33,311 nucleotides of DNA, from IMG/VR virus record IMGVR_UViG_3300020469_000145, positions 1-33,311 of that record; one strand, written 5' to 3'. This document shows positions 25,717 to 33,156 of the stretch, in pieces; the first letter of the stretch is position 1, and each line of letters begins with the position of its first letter. The notes under the pieces are model-generated. The model did not search any database. It saw only the letters and a list, made by a program, of their open reading frames with translations, and was not told the origin of the DNA. Source of the DNA: a virus. A program made the translations under genes and the position numbers.

Positions 25717-28607
25717 TGTCTGATTATAATGTTATTCAAATAAGAACGAGTAACACAAATGACACACCAGCAAACGGTATACTGTCAAGTGGAGAACTTG
25801 CATATTCCTTTACATCTAATGATTTGTTCATTGGATCCGTATCAGGTAATGTTCCCATATTAGTAGCTCGAAGTAATGATACAGCTAAATTAAACTTTGG
25901 AGAAACAATAGCAAATGTACAAGCTACAGATGTAACAATATCAAATACATTAACTGTAAACGGGGATATACTTCTTAGAGGTAGTGCTTTAACAATTGGA
26001 GATGGCAATGATATCATATCTTTAGGAGCTACAGTAAACACCAATATTATTCCAACTACTAATACAACTTTAAATTTAGGTAGTGATACAAATTATTATT
26101 CAAATCTTTTTGTATCCTCGGTCTATTTAACTGGGGATCCAACAGAAAATTTACAAGCAGCAACTAAACAATATGTAGATACAACTCTATCCACTGCTGT
26201 TTCTAGTATATCATCAATAGCAAATTCAATCCCATTAGGTATTCCTGATGAAGACGGTATATATTCTAATGGAAAATCAACAACAGCTGAAGGTGCTGTA
26301 ACATCATTAACTTCTTCCACCAACGTATCAGATGCGGTAGATAAACTAAATGAAGTTATGTTAAATGTATATAACAATACATATGTAAGAGATGTATCAT
26401 TTACAATTAGTAATACAGCAGGTGGAGCTCCACTAGATACAGAATTAACAATTACAACAACAGGAAATCCAAATAGATTTGATATAAGTTGGGGAGATGG
26501 AACATTTTCTAACAACACAAGTGATTCAACTCCGAATCATACATATACAAATACTTCTGGGGGATCATATAATATATCTGTAGTAGCATTCAATAATAAT
26601 GCCTTAGGAGAAGGTAATAATGCAACTACTACAGTAAATAATGCAATAGTTGTCTTTACTCCTGATCCATCTGCAGCATTTACAATACATGATGCATTGA
26701 CTAACGGAAATACTATTATTGAAGCCAATACAGGAGATCAAATATTTCTTGACAATAATACAACCAATGCTAATGGAGTCGTTGCTACATTTCATATCAA
26801 TTGGGGAGATGGAACATCAGATTCAATATCTAATACATCAGTAGAAGGTGGAACAGAAGGATCTAGAATAGATCACATCTATACATCAGATACAGGTTTT
26901 AGTACTAATACTATAACATTATCAATCAATACTCATTCAACTGCTAATCCAGCCTCTTTACCAGATAGTATAACAAGTGTTATAAAAATATTTGATACAA
27001 GTATTGCTCCTCCTCAAGGCTTAGCAAATAAAACATTTACATTATCTTCAAGTTCTGTTGGTTCCTCACCAAGAGTTGCATCAGGATTTATTGACAACTC
27101 TAGTGGAACGACATTAAATGTTGGAGACACACCTATAAGATATACAACTTCAGGAAACATACAAACATCAGGTTCTGTTACAACCCAATTTACACATGAT
27201 GCGGATAATGGTACACTCACAGCTTTAATAGACAATTCAGCTGACGGAAGTATCACATTTGATTCAAATGATAATTCTGGTACATATGACTCATTAGTTA
27301 TAATTGATGAAAGTGATTTCAATCAATTTAGTAATACAGGAACTAGTGTTTCTAATATTCAGAAGATATATGCCTCAGGATTGTATTCAGGATTTAAAAC
27401 TAGAATAAGTAAAAATAATTTATCTATTGGAGCTCATACATATAAATTATTTCATAGTACAACAGGTAATACAAATCAATTAGATTTTATAAAAGATAAC
27501 TTAACATCAACTCCAAGTATAGATTTTTCAACAACAACAGTTACAGAAAATACAGCTGGGACTTTAGCATATGTTTCAGGTATTCCATATTATACAAATA
27601 ATGCTAAGATTAATGTTATAGGTACAAAAATAACAAACTTAACAGGACAGACATATAGAAATACAACAACTCCTTTTACTTTTGGTAGTGGCCAAATATT
27701 TGAAGGAGAATCTGGGTCAATAATAAATTCTCAAAGTAAAACATATACTATTTTACCATCATCCCAATTAAATTCAAATTATCCAATAGCCAATACAGGA
27801 ATGTCATCTCCTATAACATTAGATACATTTCAATTAAATATTAATGGAGGAGGAAAAAGAGTACAGGGTTTCAATATGAATGTTAAAAATGTTAATGGAA
27901 CGAGTACGTCTGTTAATTTTAGTAATACAAAAATCTCTGTAATGAATGGATCTTCTTCTGGTATAAATGAATTGGCAATTCCTGTGAGTGATTCATTAGG
28001 AGCAACCTTTGATGATGATGCTGTAAGAATAACTGGATTTACAGGAGTCAATCCTACTTTCTCAAGTTCAACAAATTACTATACAGGTTCAACGTGGAGT
28101 GGAGCTCAAACTATTATTGGTACTGATGAAGCTGTAATTAGATACGGATCTCTTCAACACTTTGCTTCAGATTTAAGCACTGGATTCTTACCAGCTGGTC
28201 CTAATCTTAGTTCAGGTCGATCAGGTACACAAAAAATAATAATTGCATTTAGAAGAACCCAAGTAGCTAACTTTAATGTCACATTGAGTGGAAGAGTTTC
28301 TTCTTTTCATATTGCTGCTCCTGGAACAGGTATAGATTCTGCATCAACTTTAAATGGATGGTTAGATGCTGGAGATACCTATGCTGGTAGCGGTATACCT
28401 GGAGGTAATACAGGAAGCGGTGGTAATGGATCAGATGGATGTGCATTTACATCAGGAGATACAATTCTTGCAAATACTACATATAATAACAGAAGTTTCC
28501 AATTGACATTAGGTAGTGAAAATGGCACTAATGCATTTGGAAATCAAATATTAATATCAATTGGTCTTTCATCAGGCCAATCTATATCTGCGTTGAGTAT
28601 ATCATAA
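25716..28607 (+). CDS. Tail-fibre protein with two PKD-like domains (963 aa)
   Basis: This is a probable host-recognition fibre. Residues 1-55 hold the G-E-L-A attachment module ('NGILSSGELAYSFTSNDLFI'). Residues about 108-155 carry the 'NIIPTTNTTLNLGSDTNYYS' module shared with the 785-residue fibre and 'LQAATKQYVDT', shared with the last gene. Residues about 226-316 and 318-428 are two PKD-like immunoglobulin folds, each with the W-G-D-G turn (259-262 and 363-366) and an H-x-Y-T strand ('NHTYTNTSGGSYNISVVAF', 'DHIYTSDTGF'). Such domains often mediate carbohydrate or surface contacts. The tip is Gly-rich ('WLDAGDTYAGSGIPGGNTGS', 'GSDGCAFTSGDTI'), of a kind common at fibre ends. The stop overlaps the next gene by one base. 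Confidence 0.85.
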   Translation: MSDYNVIQIRTSNTNDTPANGILSSGELAYSFTSNDLFIGSVSGNVPILVARSNDTAKLNFGETIANVQATDVTISNTLTVNGDILLRGSALTIGDGNDIISLGATVNTNIIPTTNTTLNLGSDTNYYSNLFVSSVYLTGDPTENLQAATKQYVDTTLSTAVSSISSIANSIPLGIPDEDGIYSNGKSTTAEGAVTSLTSSTNVSDAVDKLNEVMLNVYNNTYVRDVSFTISNTAGGAPLDTELTITTTGNPNRFDISWGDGTFSNNTSDSTPNHTYTNTSGGSYNISVVAFNNNALGEGNNATTTVNNAIVVFTPDPSAAFTIHDALTNGNTIIEANTGDQIFLDNNTTNANGVVATFHINWGDGTSDSISNTSVEGGTEGSRIDHIYTSDTGFSTNTITLSINTHSTANPASLPDSITSVIKIFDTSIAPPQGLANKTFTLSSSSVGSSPRVASGFIDNSSGTTLNVGDTPIRYTTSGNIQTSGSVTTQFTHDADNGTLTALIDNSADGSITFDSNDNSGTYDSLVIIDESDFNQFSNTGTSVSNIQKIYASGLYSGFKTRISKNNLSIGAHTYKLFHSTTGNTNQLDFIKDNLTSTPSIDFSTTTVTENTAGTLAYVSGIPYYTNNAKINVIGTKITNLTGQTYRNTTTPFTFGSGQIFEGESGSIINSQSKTYTILPSSQLNSNYPIANTGMSSPITLDTFQLNINGGGKRVQGFNMNVKNVNGTSTSVNFSNTKISVMNGSSSGINELAIPVSDSLGATFDDDAVRITGFTGVNPTFSSSTNYYTGSTWSGAQTIIGTDEAVIRYGSLQHFASDLSTGFLPAGPNLSSGRSGTQKIIIAFRRTQVANFNVTLSGRVSSFHIAAPGTGIDSASTLNGWLDAGDTYAGSGIPGGNTGSGGNGSDGCAFTSGDTILANTTYNNRSFQLTLGSENGTNAFGNQILISIGLSSGQSISALSIS
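26391..26999 (+). repeat. Tandem PKD-like domain pair in the 963-residue fibre
   Basis: Two successive copies of roughly 90-110 residues are encoded. Both have the sequence order strand - (D/N)-x-S/N-W-G-D-G-T - H-x-Y-T - strand. They are clearly diverged, so the duplication is old. The second copy has a longer loop after W-G-D-G. Confidence 0.7.
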
Positions 28608-29419
28608 TGACAATATCTGATTCGCAAAAAGTTGATCTATTATGGAAAAAGATTGGTTTTGGTAAAGTAAAAACTGATACCAATGATCTTAAAAAAGCTC
28701 CTAACGAAGTATTTGTATCTAAACCTATTATTGATCCTTTAGCTATTTGGAGTGAATCAGCTTCAATACCAAATGTTATACCTACAGCAAATACAACAAT
28801 TGTAAAATTATATACTGGATTTCAAACAACTGAAGATGATACAGCAACAGCTAGAAGAACATGGACTACAAGTATACAAAATTGGATACCTCCAATATTT
28901 GGTTCTACATATCAATTAAAAGTTTATTCAGCTCCTACAGGATCCTCAAATCCAGTATCAACTGGAGTTCAATTATTTGAAACAGGATCAGGAAATAATG
29001 ATGAATGGTATTTTGATTATCAATCAGGAGTACTAAACTTCATAGGAAGTAATTTGCCTTCTTCTGTAACATCAGGAAAAAGTATATTTTTAACAGGAGC
29101 TGCTTATACTGGAAATTTAGGTTTGACAGGAGTAGGTTTATCTGGTTCACTTATTACTAATACAACAATTAGTGATAGTAACATATCTAATACTGATATA
29201 TCCGATGGTACATTGACTAACGTAACAATTAATAGCCTTTCTCAGCCATTAGAAGTAAAAGACGGTGGTACAGGTATTAATACATTCGTAGAAAAAGGTG
29301 TTATGTCAGGAGCAAATACTTCTGCTATTGCATTTACTACAGGTACCGAAGGTCAAGTTTTACAATATGATGCTGATGGAGATCCTATTGCGGATGATAT
29401 AGACGGTGGAAATTTTTAG
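28607..29419 (+). CDS. Short tail-fibre/fibre-tip protein (270 aa)
   Basis: The N-terminus ('MTISDSQKVDLLWKKIGFGK', then 'KTDTNDLKKAPNEVFVS') is a compact attachment region known from marine T4-like structural proteins. A central domain contains 'RRTWTTSIQNWIPPIFGSTY' and 'DEWYFDYQSGVLNFIGSNLP', with a beta-sandwich look. After residue about 175 a short Asn/Ser/Thr shaft follows ('TNTTISDSNISNTDISDGTL'), and then the typical fibre segment 'PLEVKDGGTGINTF' plus 'GTEGQVLQYDADGDPIADDI', ending in D-G-G-N-F. The D-G-G-T-G element is very common in phage fibres. The gene overlaps the 963-residue fibre by one base and precedes a new late-promoter candidate. Confidence 0.75.
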   Translation: MTISDSQKVDLLWKKIGFGKVKTDTNDLKKAPNEVFVSKPIIDPLAIWSESASIPNVIPTANTTIVKLYTGFQTTEDDTATARRTWTTSIQNWIPPIFGSTYQLKVYSAPTGSSNPVSTGVQLFETGSGNNDEWYFDYQSGVLNFIGSNLPSSVTSGKSIFLTGAAYTGNLGLTGVGLSGSLITNTTISDSNISNTDISDGTLTNVTINSLSQPLEVKDGGTGINTFVEKGVMSGANTSAIAFTTGTEGQVLQYDADGDPIADDIDGGNF

Positions 29420-29426
29420 ATAAATA
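29419..29426 (+). promoter_or_regulatory. Candidate late promoter (GATAAATA)
   Basis: GATAAATA overlaps the stop of the 270-residue fibre gene and lies about 31 bases before the ATG at 29457. It differs from the T4 late consensus TATAAATA at one position. AAGAGGTGA (29445-29453) follows as ribosome binding site. The 37-base gap is one of the few larger ones on the + strand, which supports a promoter. Confidence 0.45.
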
Positions 29427-29456
29427 GTAGGTAAGTTTGATTATAAGAGGTGACAT

Positions 29457-30107
29457 ATGATGGCGTCTAAAAAAAGAATAAGAAAACCTTCTGTTAAAAA
29501 GGAAGTTATAAAAAAAGAAATAGTAAAAGATGAACTTCTTGTTGACACTACTCCAAAAGTAGAGTATAGTAATAACTATATAAGTTCTCAAAATTCTGAG
29601 AACACTTTTCCTGGGGATGAAGGTGATAATTTTGATGATGATTTCTGGAGACGTTATATAATAAATCAACAAGAAATAATAAGTGATTTAGTTAAAAAAA
29701 ATATGTTATTAAATACCGAAATGCAAAGATTGCAGGGTATGCTGGAATTACAAGAAACGAAAATTAATATTTCTTCTTCTGCAGCAGAATTTAAAGACCA
29801 AATGGTTAATATAGCAAACAAGCAAGCTGCAGAAACAAAGAAGCAAGCTAAAGAACATGCTGACAGATTAAAAGAAAAAGAAGATAGTCTACAAAAGAAA
29901 GAGCCTGATCCAAACTTTAATAAATATATGTTTAGACCAGATATAAAAAAAAGAATAGCTCAATTGAGAGAAAAACCTAAACAAGAAGAAAATATAAATA
30001 AAGAGAAGAAACCAAAACCAATAATAGCCAAAGAAGAATTATATCATTTTAAGCCAAAGGTGGTAGAGGTTAGAAGACAGGGCCTGTCAAAAAGATCTAA
30101 GGAGTAA
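29457..30107 (+). CDS. Charged coiled-coil protein (216 aa)
   Basis: This is a very hydrophilic protein of unknown family. The N-terminus is strongly basic ('KKRIRKPSVKKEVIKKEIVK'), followed by an acidic stretch ('GDEGDNFDDDFWRRY'). Residues about 75-110 ('ISDLVKKNMLLNTEMQRLQG' onward) and about 115-150 have heptad spacing typical of coiled coil. The C-terminus is again Lys-rich. Two adjacent ATGs (29457 and 29460) are possible starts; the ribosome binding site fits either. The gene ends four bases before the next fibre gene and has no late promoter of its own other than the GATAAATA candidate. Its place directly before a fibre suggests an assembly or scaffolding factor, but this is not shown. 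Confidence 0.7.
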   Translation: MMASKKRIRKPSVKKEVIKKEIVKDELLVDTTPKVEYSNNYISSQNSENTFPGDEGDNFDDDFWRRYIINQQEIISDLVKKNMLLNTEMQRLQGMLELQETKINISSSAAEFKDQMVNIANKQAAETKKQAKEHADRLKEKEDSLQKKEPDPNFNKYMFRPDIKKRIAQLREKPKQEENINKEKKPKPIIAKEELYHFKPKVVEVRRQGLSKRSKE

Positions 30108-30111
30108 ATAA

Positions 30112-31539
30112 ATGGCGTCAATTATTAAACTAAAAAGAAGTACAACCCCAGGTGGTGTACCAGCTAATAGCGCATTAGCTGAAGGTGAATTAGCCATCAA
30201 CATTGTTGACAAGAAATTATTCTCGTCTAACGGTACATCAGTCTTCCCAGTTAGTGGAGATCAATACAATCTGGAACAAAGTGGTAACGCTACTGCAGCC
30301 ACTGTAACATTAACTGTCGACAATACCAATCAGACCAATGATAGTATTGTAATTGCTGGTAGTGGTACAAATATAGTTTCAGGTAACTCATCACAAGTAA
30401 CTGTTACTGGAACAACATACAATGTTGGAACCAGTGGTAATACTACACAAGGTAATATTACATTAACAGGTACCGGTGGAGGAGATTCTGGTGTAGGAAC
30501 CGATGTTTCAAAAATAGTTGGAACGGGTGGAGCAGTAGTTGCTGGTAATAGTTCACAAATAACAGTAGAGACTAGTACATACGAATTAGGAACAACTGGA
30601 AATTCAACAATCGGTCAAGTAACACTAACACCTGCAGGTGGTGGTGATTCATCAACAGAAACAATTGTTTTTGCTGGAGGTGCTGATATAGGTATTTCTG
30701 GTAACAGCACACAAATAACAGCAGTTAACCAATCTACATTAGAAACTGTTACAGGAAGAGGTGCTACTACATCTCAAGCTATTACAATTAATAATACATT
30801 AGCGGCCGGTAATACGACTATTACAGGTAAAGTAGAAGCTACAACAGCTGAATTTGGTAACACAGATATAACAGGAACATTAACAACAACAGGTGGTTTG
30901 GGTATTTCTGGTGCGTTAGAAATAACTGATGCAACTCAATCATCAAGTAATACAACCGGTTCTATTATAACAGCTGGTGGTATTGGTACTAGAAAAAACA
31001 TTACTGTTGGAGAAAACCTTAGCGTAGAAGGAACATCAGGATTTACTGGTAATGTAGTAATGTCAGATGCAGCATCTATTACTAACACTTTAACAGTAGG
31101 TGGTGTTCTTGATATTAATGATACAACAGATGCGTCAAATACGACATCAGGAGCAGTTCAAGTAGCTGGTGGTGTTGGAGTTGCAGGGAACACTCATATT
31201 GGGGGTGAATTGCATGTGGGTAGTCACGCAGTTATAGGTGGAAACCTAACTGTTCAAGGTACTACAACAACAGTGTCATCAACAACAGTAGCTGTTACTG
31301 ATAATATGTTAGCGTTAGCATATGATCAAACAGGAGATAATACAGATGCAGTTGATGTTGGTTTTTATGGAACATATGATGAGTCAGAGGTCGATAAGTA
31401 TAGAGCTTTCTTTTTTGACAAATCCGAAGGTGCATATGTAGCGACAACAGGATTAACACAAGTCCCAGGTGGTGAAGTTGTATATACAGATGCAAATTTA
31501 GCACGATTAGATGCAATCATCGACGGTGGTACATTCTAA
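30112..31539 (+). CDS. Tail-fibre protein with G-E-L-A head and three 50-residue repeats (475 aa)
   Basis: A strong AAGGAG ribosome binding site lies 7 bases before the ATG. Residues 1-50 are the attachment module ('IIKLKRSTTPGGVPANSALA' then 'EGELAINIVDKKLFSSNGTS'), frequent at fibre N-termini. Residues about 51-204 are three repeats, each beginning Y-N/E-L/V-x-x-S/T-G-N and ending G-N-S-S/T-Q-I/V-T. Residues about 215-400 are a G-N-T-x-I / V-x-G-x-L shaft. The C-terminal part contains 'NLTVQGTTTTVSSTTVAVTD' followed by 'NMLALAYDQ' and 'AVDVGFYGTYDE', a fibre domain common in T4-like phages, and ends D-G-G-T-F. A strong terminator follows the stop, so this gene closes a transcription unit. 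Confidence 0.85.
   Translation: MASIIKLKRSTTPGGVPANSALAEGELAINIVDKKLFSSNGTSVFPVSGDQYNLEQSGNATAATVTLTVDNTNQTNDSIVIAGSGTNIVSGNSSQVTVTGTTYNVGTSGNTTQGNITLTGTGGGDSGVGTDVSKIVGTGGAVVAGNSSQITVETSTYELGTTGNSTIGQVTLTPAGGGDSSTETIVFAGGADIGISGNSTQITAVNQSTLETVTGRGATTSQAITINNTLAAGNTTITGKVEATTAEFGNTDITGTLTTTGGLGISGALEITDATQSSSNTTGSIITAGGIGTRKNITVGENLSVEGTSGFTGNVVMSDAASITNTLTVGGVLDINDTTDASNTTSGAVQVAGGVGVAGNTHIGGELHVGSHAVIGGNLTVQGTTTTVSSTTVAVTDNMLALAYDQTGDNTDAVDVGFYGTYDESEVDKYRAFFFDKSEGAYVATTGLTQVPGGEVVYTDANLARLDAIIDGGTF
30262..30723 (+). repeat. Three in-frame ~50-residue repeats in the 475-residue fibre
   Basis: Copies begin near 30262, 30415 and 30577. Each encodes a Y-N/E-L/V start, an S/T-G-N turn, a V/I-T-L-T strand, a Gly/Asp-rich loop and a closing G-N-S-S/T-Q-I/V-T strand. 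The second and third copies are the most similar (both with G-G-G-D-S loops). Confidence 0.75.
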
Positions 31540-31554
31540 GAAAACATTATTTTA

Positions 31555-31584
31555 TAGAAGGGGAAATTCCCCTTCTAATTTTTT
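31555..31584 (+). terminator. Rho-independent terminator after the 475-residue fibre gene
   Basis: TAGAAGGGG pairs with CCCCTTCTA across the loop AAATT (31555-31577), and a run of six T (31579-31584) follows. It lies 15 bases after the stop. It is the only GC-rich stem with a U-tract in the window and therefore the clearest terminator. Confidence 0.9.
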
Positions 31585-31609
31585 ATGATTATTATGAGGT
31601 TATTATATC

Positions 31610-31897
31610 ATGTCATCTTTAGACGAACAATTAAATCAAACATATCTACAATTTCTTACTAATGAAGTACAATCAATGTCACTTGAGCTAATTAAATATA
31701 AAGCACAAGTTACCGTACTACAAAATAGCACAGCTGATACAGCAAAAAATAATGCAACATTGATGGAACAAAATTCTTTGCAAAAGCAAAAAATAATAAC
31801 ACTTGAAAGTCAATTGGAAAAAGCTGAAGCTAGAAAAAATCTATTAAGTACTAAATCAAAATCAAATAGTACGATCAAATCCAAGAAAAAAAAATAA
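31610..31897 (+). CDS. Small coiled-coil protein (95 aa)
   Basis: This is a short helical protein of unknown function. 'EVQSMSLELIKYKAQVTVLQ' and 'NSLQKQKIITLESQLEKAEA' show heptad-like Leu/Ile/Val spacing, and the last 20 residues are a basic tail ending in four Lys. A GAGG ribosome binding site lies about 10 bases before the ATG. It lies after the terminator of the previous unit, without an obvious TATAAATA in between, so it may be read by terminator read-through or from an unrecognised promoter. As with the 64- and 216-residue proteins, it immediately precedes a fibre gene. Confidence 0.7.
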   Translation: MSSLDEQLNQTYLQFLTNEVQSMSLELIKYKAQVTVLQNSTADTAKNNATLMEQNSLQKQKIITLESQLEKAEARKNLLSTKSKSNSTIKSKKKK

Positions 31898-31910
31898 AAA
31901 TTTAATTTAA

Positions 31911-31934
31911 CTAAATAGGTAATAGACTATTTAG
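31911..31934. promoter_or_regulatory. Inverted pair of CTAAATAG motifs (late-promoter-like on both strands)
   Basis: CTAAATAG (31911-31918) and its exact reverse complement CTATTTAG (31927-31934) flank eight bases. The left copy reads as a CTAAATA late-promoter motif on the + strand, 85 bases before the ATG at 32003. The right copy reads the same on the minus strand. The pair can also fold into an 8-bp hairpin, so it may instead end the 95-residue gene's transcript. Confidence 0.45.
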
Positions 31935-31942
31935 TCATTTAC

Positions 31943-31986
31943 GCCTCTATATAGAGGTTATTTATATTTTTCCTCTATATAGAGGC
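31943..31986. repeat. Two identical 14-bp palindromes (CCTCTATATAGAGG) forming a 15-bp inverted repeat
   Basis: CCTCTATATAGAGG occurs at 31944-31957 and again at 31972-31985, 28 bases apart from start to start. With the outer G and C (31943, 31986), the whole element is a 15-bp perfect inverted repeat around a 14-base loop that contains TATTTATA (31959-31966), the reverse complement of the late-promoter consensus TATAAATA. Possible roles are a twin operator, an RNA hairpin (each palindrome can form a 5-bp stem, or both one 15-bp stem) or a terminator, since the first is followed by a T-rich stretch. Confidence 0.7.
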
Positions 31987-32002
31987 TGAATAAGGAACGC
32001 AG

Positions 32003-32989
32003 ATGTCGTCGAAGATTTTTATTAAACGCACGTCCGTTGCTGGACGTACGCCCAATACTACAAATTTAGGTACGGGTGAATTAGCGCTTAACATGATTGA
32101 TGGAATCATGTTTAGTTCTAACGGAACTAATATCTTTGAAGTCGGTGCCAATGTTTCCTTATTAGCAGCCAACTCTATATCAGTAAACAGTCAATACTCA
32201 CTTCCAACTATAGATGGAACTAATGGCCAGACTATTATTACAGATGGTAATGGTGCTCTATCTTTTTCTGATCCTGGCCAACTAGCTGATGATACTGTAG
32301 CCAACAATCTTGTTATTGAAGGTAATCTAACAGTAACAGGTAATATAACTTACATTAATAGTACTGAACTTAATATTGGTACTAATTTTATTAATTTAAA
32401 TACTAGAGTTGATGCTAATACAAATTCACCATTTGATTCTGGTATTAATATTAATAGAGGTGCATTACCCAATACAGCATTGTATTTTGATGAGACTGAT
32501 GATAGTTGGAAATTCACTAATAATGGTTCTGACTACATATCTATTTTTACTGGATTAGAAGATGTATTATCTGCAAATGCAGTAGCACATTCTACAATTG
32601 AAGCTAATAATATTACAGCAAATGACATTACTGCAAACAATGTAGATCTTAATGTTATTAATATAAGCAATAATATAATAAAAACAAGCAATTCTGCTAC
32701 CACATCATCGCTAGCTACAGCAGTTATAGATTCCTATTCCAAGAGCTTATATTCATCCTCTCAATATCTCATTGAAATGAATTCATCATCAGGAAAGCAA
32801 TTTACTCAAATAAATGTTGTATATGATGCAAATAATGTACACATATCAGAATTTGGAAAAGTATCAACAAGTTCAGATCTAGGCAATTTTTCAGCTGAGA
32901 TGTCAGGAACAGATGTTAGATTGATAGTAACGCCCACACTTTCTACATCAATAGATATAAAAGTTTATCGTACATCTGTAACAATATAG
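32003..32989 (+). CDS. Tail-fibre protein with G-E-L-A head (328 aa)
   Basis: AAGGA lies 6 bases before the ATG. Residues 1-50 hold the attachment module ('IFIKRTSVAGRTPNTTNLGT' then 'GELALNMIDGIMFSSNGTNI'), parallel to that of the 475-residue fibre. Residues about 110-180 contain 'NLTVTGNITYINSTELNIG', 'DSGININRGALPNTALYFDE' and 'WKFTNNG', the common T4-like fibre module with an N-x-x-R-G turn. The last 85 residues ('YSSSQYLIEMNSSSGKQFTQ', 'INVVYDANNVHISEFGKV', 'IDIKVYRTSVTI') form a beta-sandwich-like tip of a type often found at fibre ends. The first ~30 codons use CGC, ACG, TCG and GCG unusually often compared with the rest of this AT-rich region. Confidence 0.8.
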   Translation: MSSKIFIKRTSVAGRTPNTTNLGTGELALNMIDGIMFSSNGTNIFEVGANVSLLAANSISVNSQYSLPTIDGTNGQTIITDGNGALSFSDPGQLADDTVANNLVIEGNLTVTGNITYINSTELNIGTNFINLNTRVDANTNSPFDSGININRGALPNTALYFDETDDSWKFTNNGSDYISIFTGLEDVLSANAVAHSTIEANNITANDITANNVDLNVINISNNIIKTSNSATTSSLATAVIDSYSKSLYSSSQYLIEMNSSSGKQFTQINVVYDANNVHISEFGKVSTSSDLGNFSAEMSGTDVRLIVTPTLSTSIDIKVYRTSVTI

Positions 32990-32992
32990 TAT

Positions 32993-33000
32993 TATAAATA
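32993..33000 (+). promoter_or_regulatory. Late-promoter consensus TATAAATA
   Basis: This is a perfect T4-type late motif starting four bases after the stop of the 328-residue fibre gene and 156 bases before the ATG at 33157. The hairpin at 33006-33025 follows closely, so a transcript from here would start within or just before it. Confidence 0.5.
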
Positions 33001-33005
33001 TGCAC

Positions 33006-33025
33006 GTATAACTTTTCTGTTATAC
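33006..33025. repeat. 7-bp inverted repeat (GTATAAC / GTTATAC)
   Basis: GTATAAC and GTTATAC flank a six-base loop TTTTCT and are followed by an A-run rather than a T-run, so this is a weak candidate for a terminator on the + strand. It could be a 5'-leader hairpin of the transcript from the TATAAATA just upstream. Confidence 0.4.
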
Positions 33026-33080
33026 AAAAAAATATTTTTTAAAAATTTTAATAAACCGCGGTATTCATGCGCTTGCTTTT

Positions 33081-33088
33081 TATAAATA
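33081..33088 (+). promoter_or_regulatory. Late-promoter consensus TATAAATA before the last gene
   Basis: This is a second perfect TATAAATA, 68 bases before the ATG at 33157, in a 167-base non-coding gap. Its position relative to the gene is what is expected for a late promoter. The motif is followed by the palindrome TCGTACGA (33090-33097). Confidence 0.65.
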
Positions 33089-33156
33089 ATCGTACGAATG
33101 CATTGATGATTATATTATTCCAAGGTAACCTTAATAACTAATTCTGGAGAAAAATA

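Noticed and set aside
30104-30110. GTAAATA directly before the 475-residue fibre as a late promoter
   Set aside because: It overlaps the stop codon and the spacer between the AAGGAG site and the ATG; a transcript starting there would lack the ribosome binding site.
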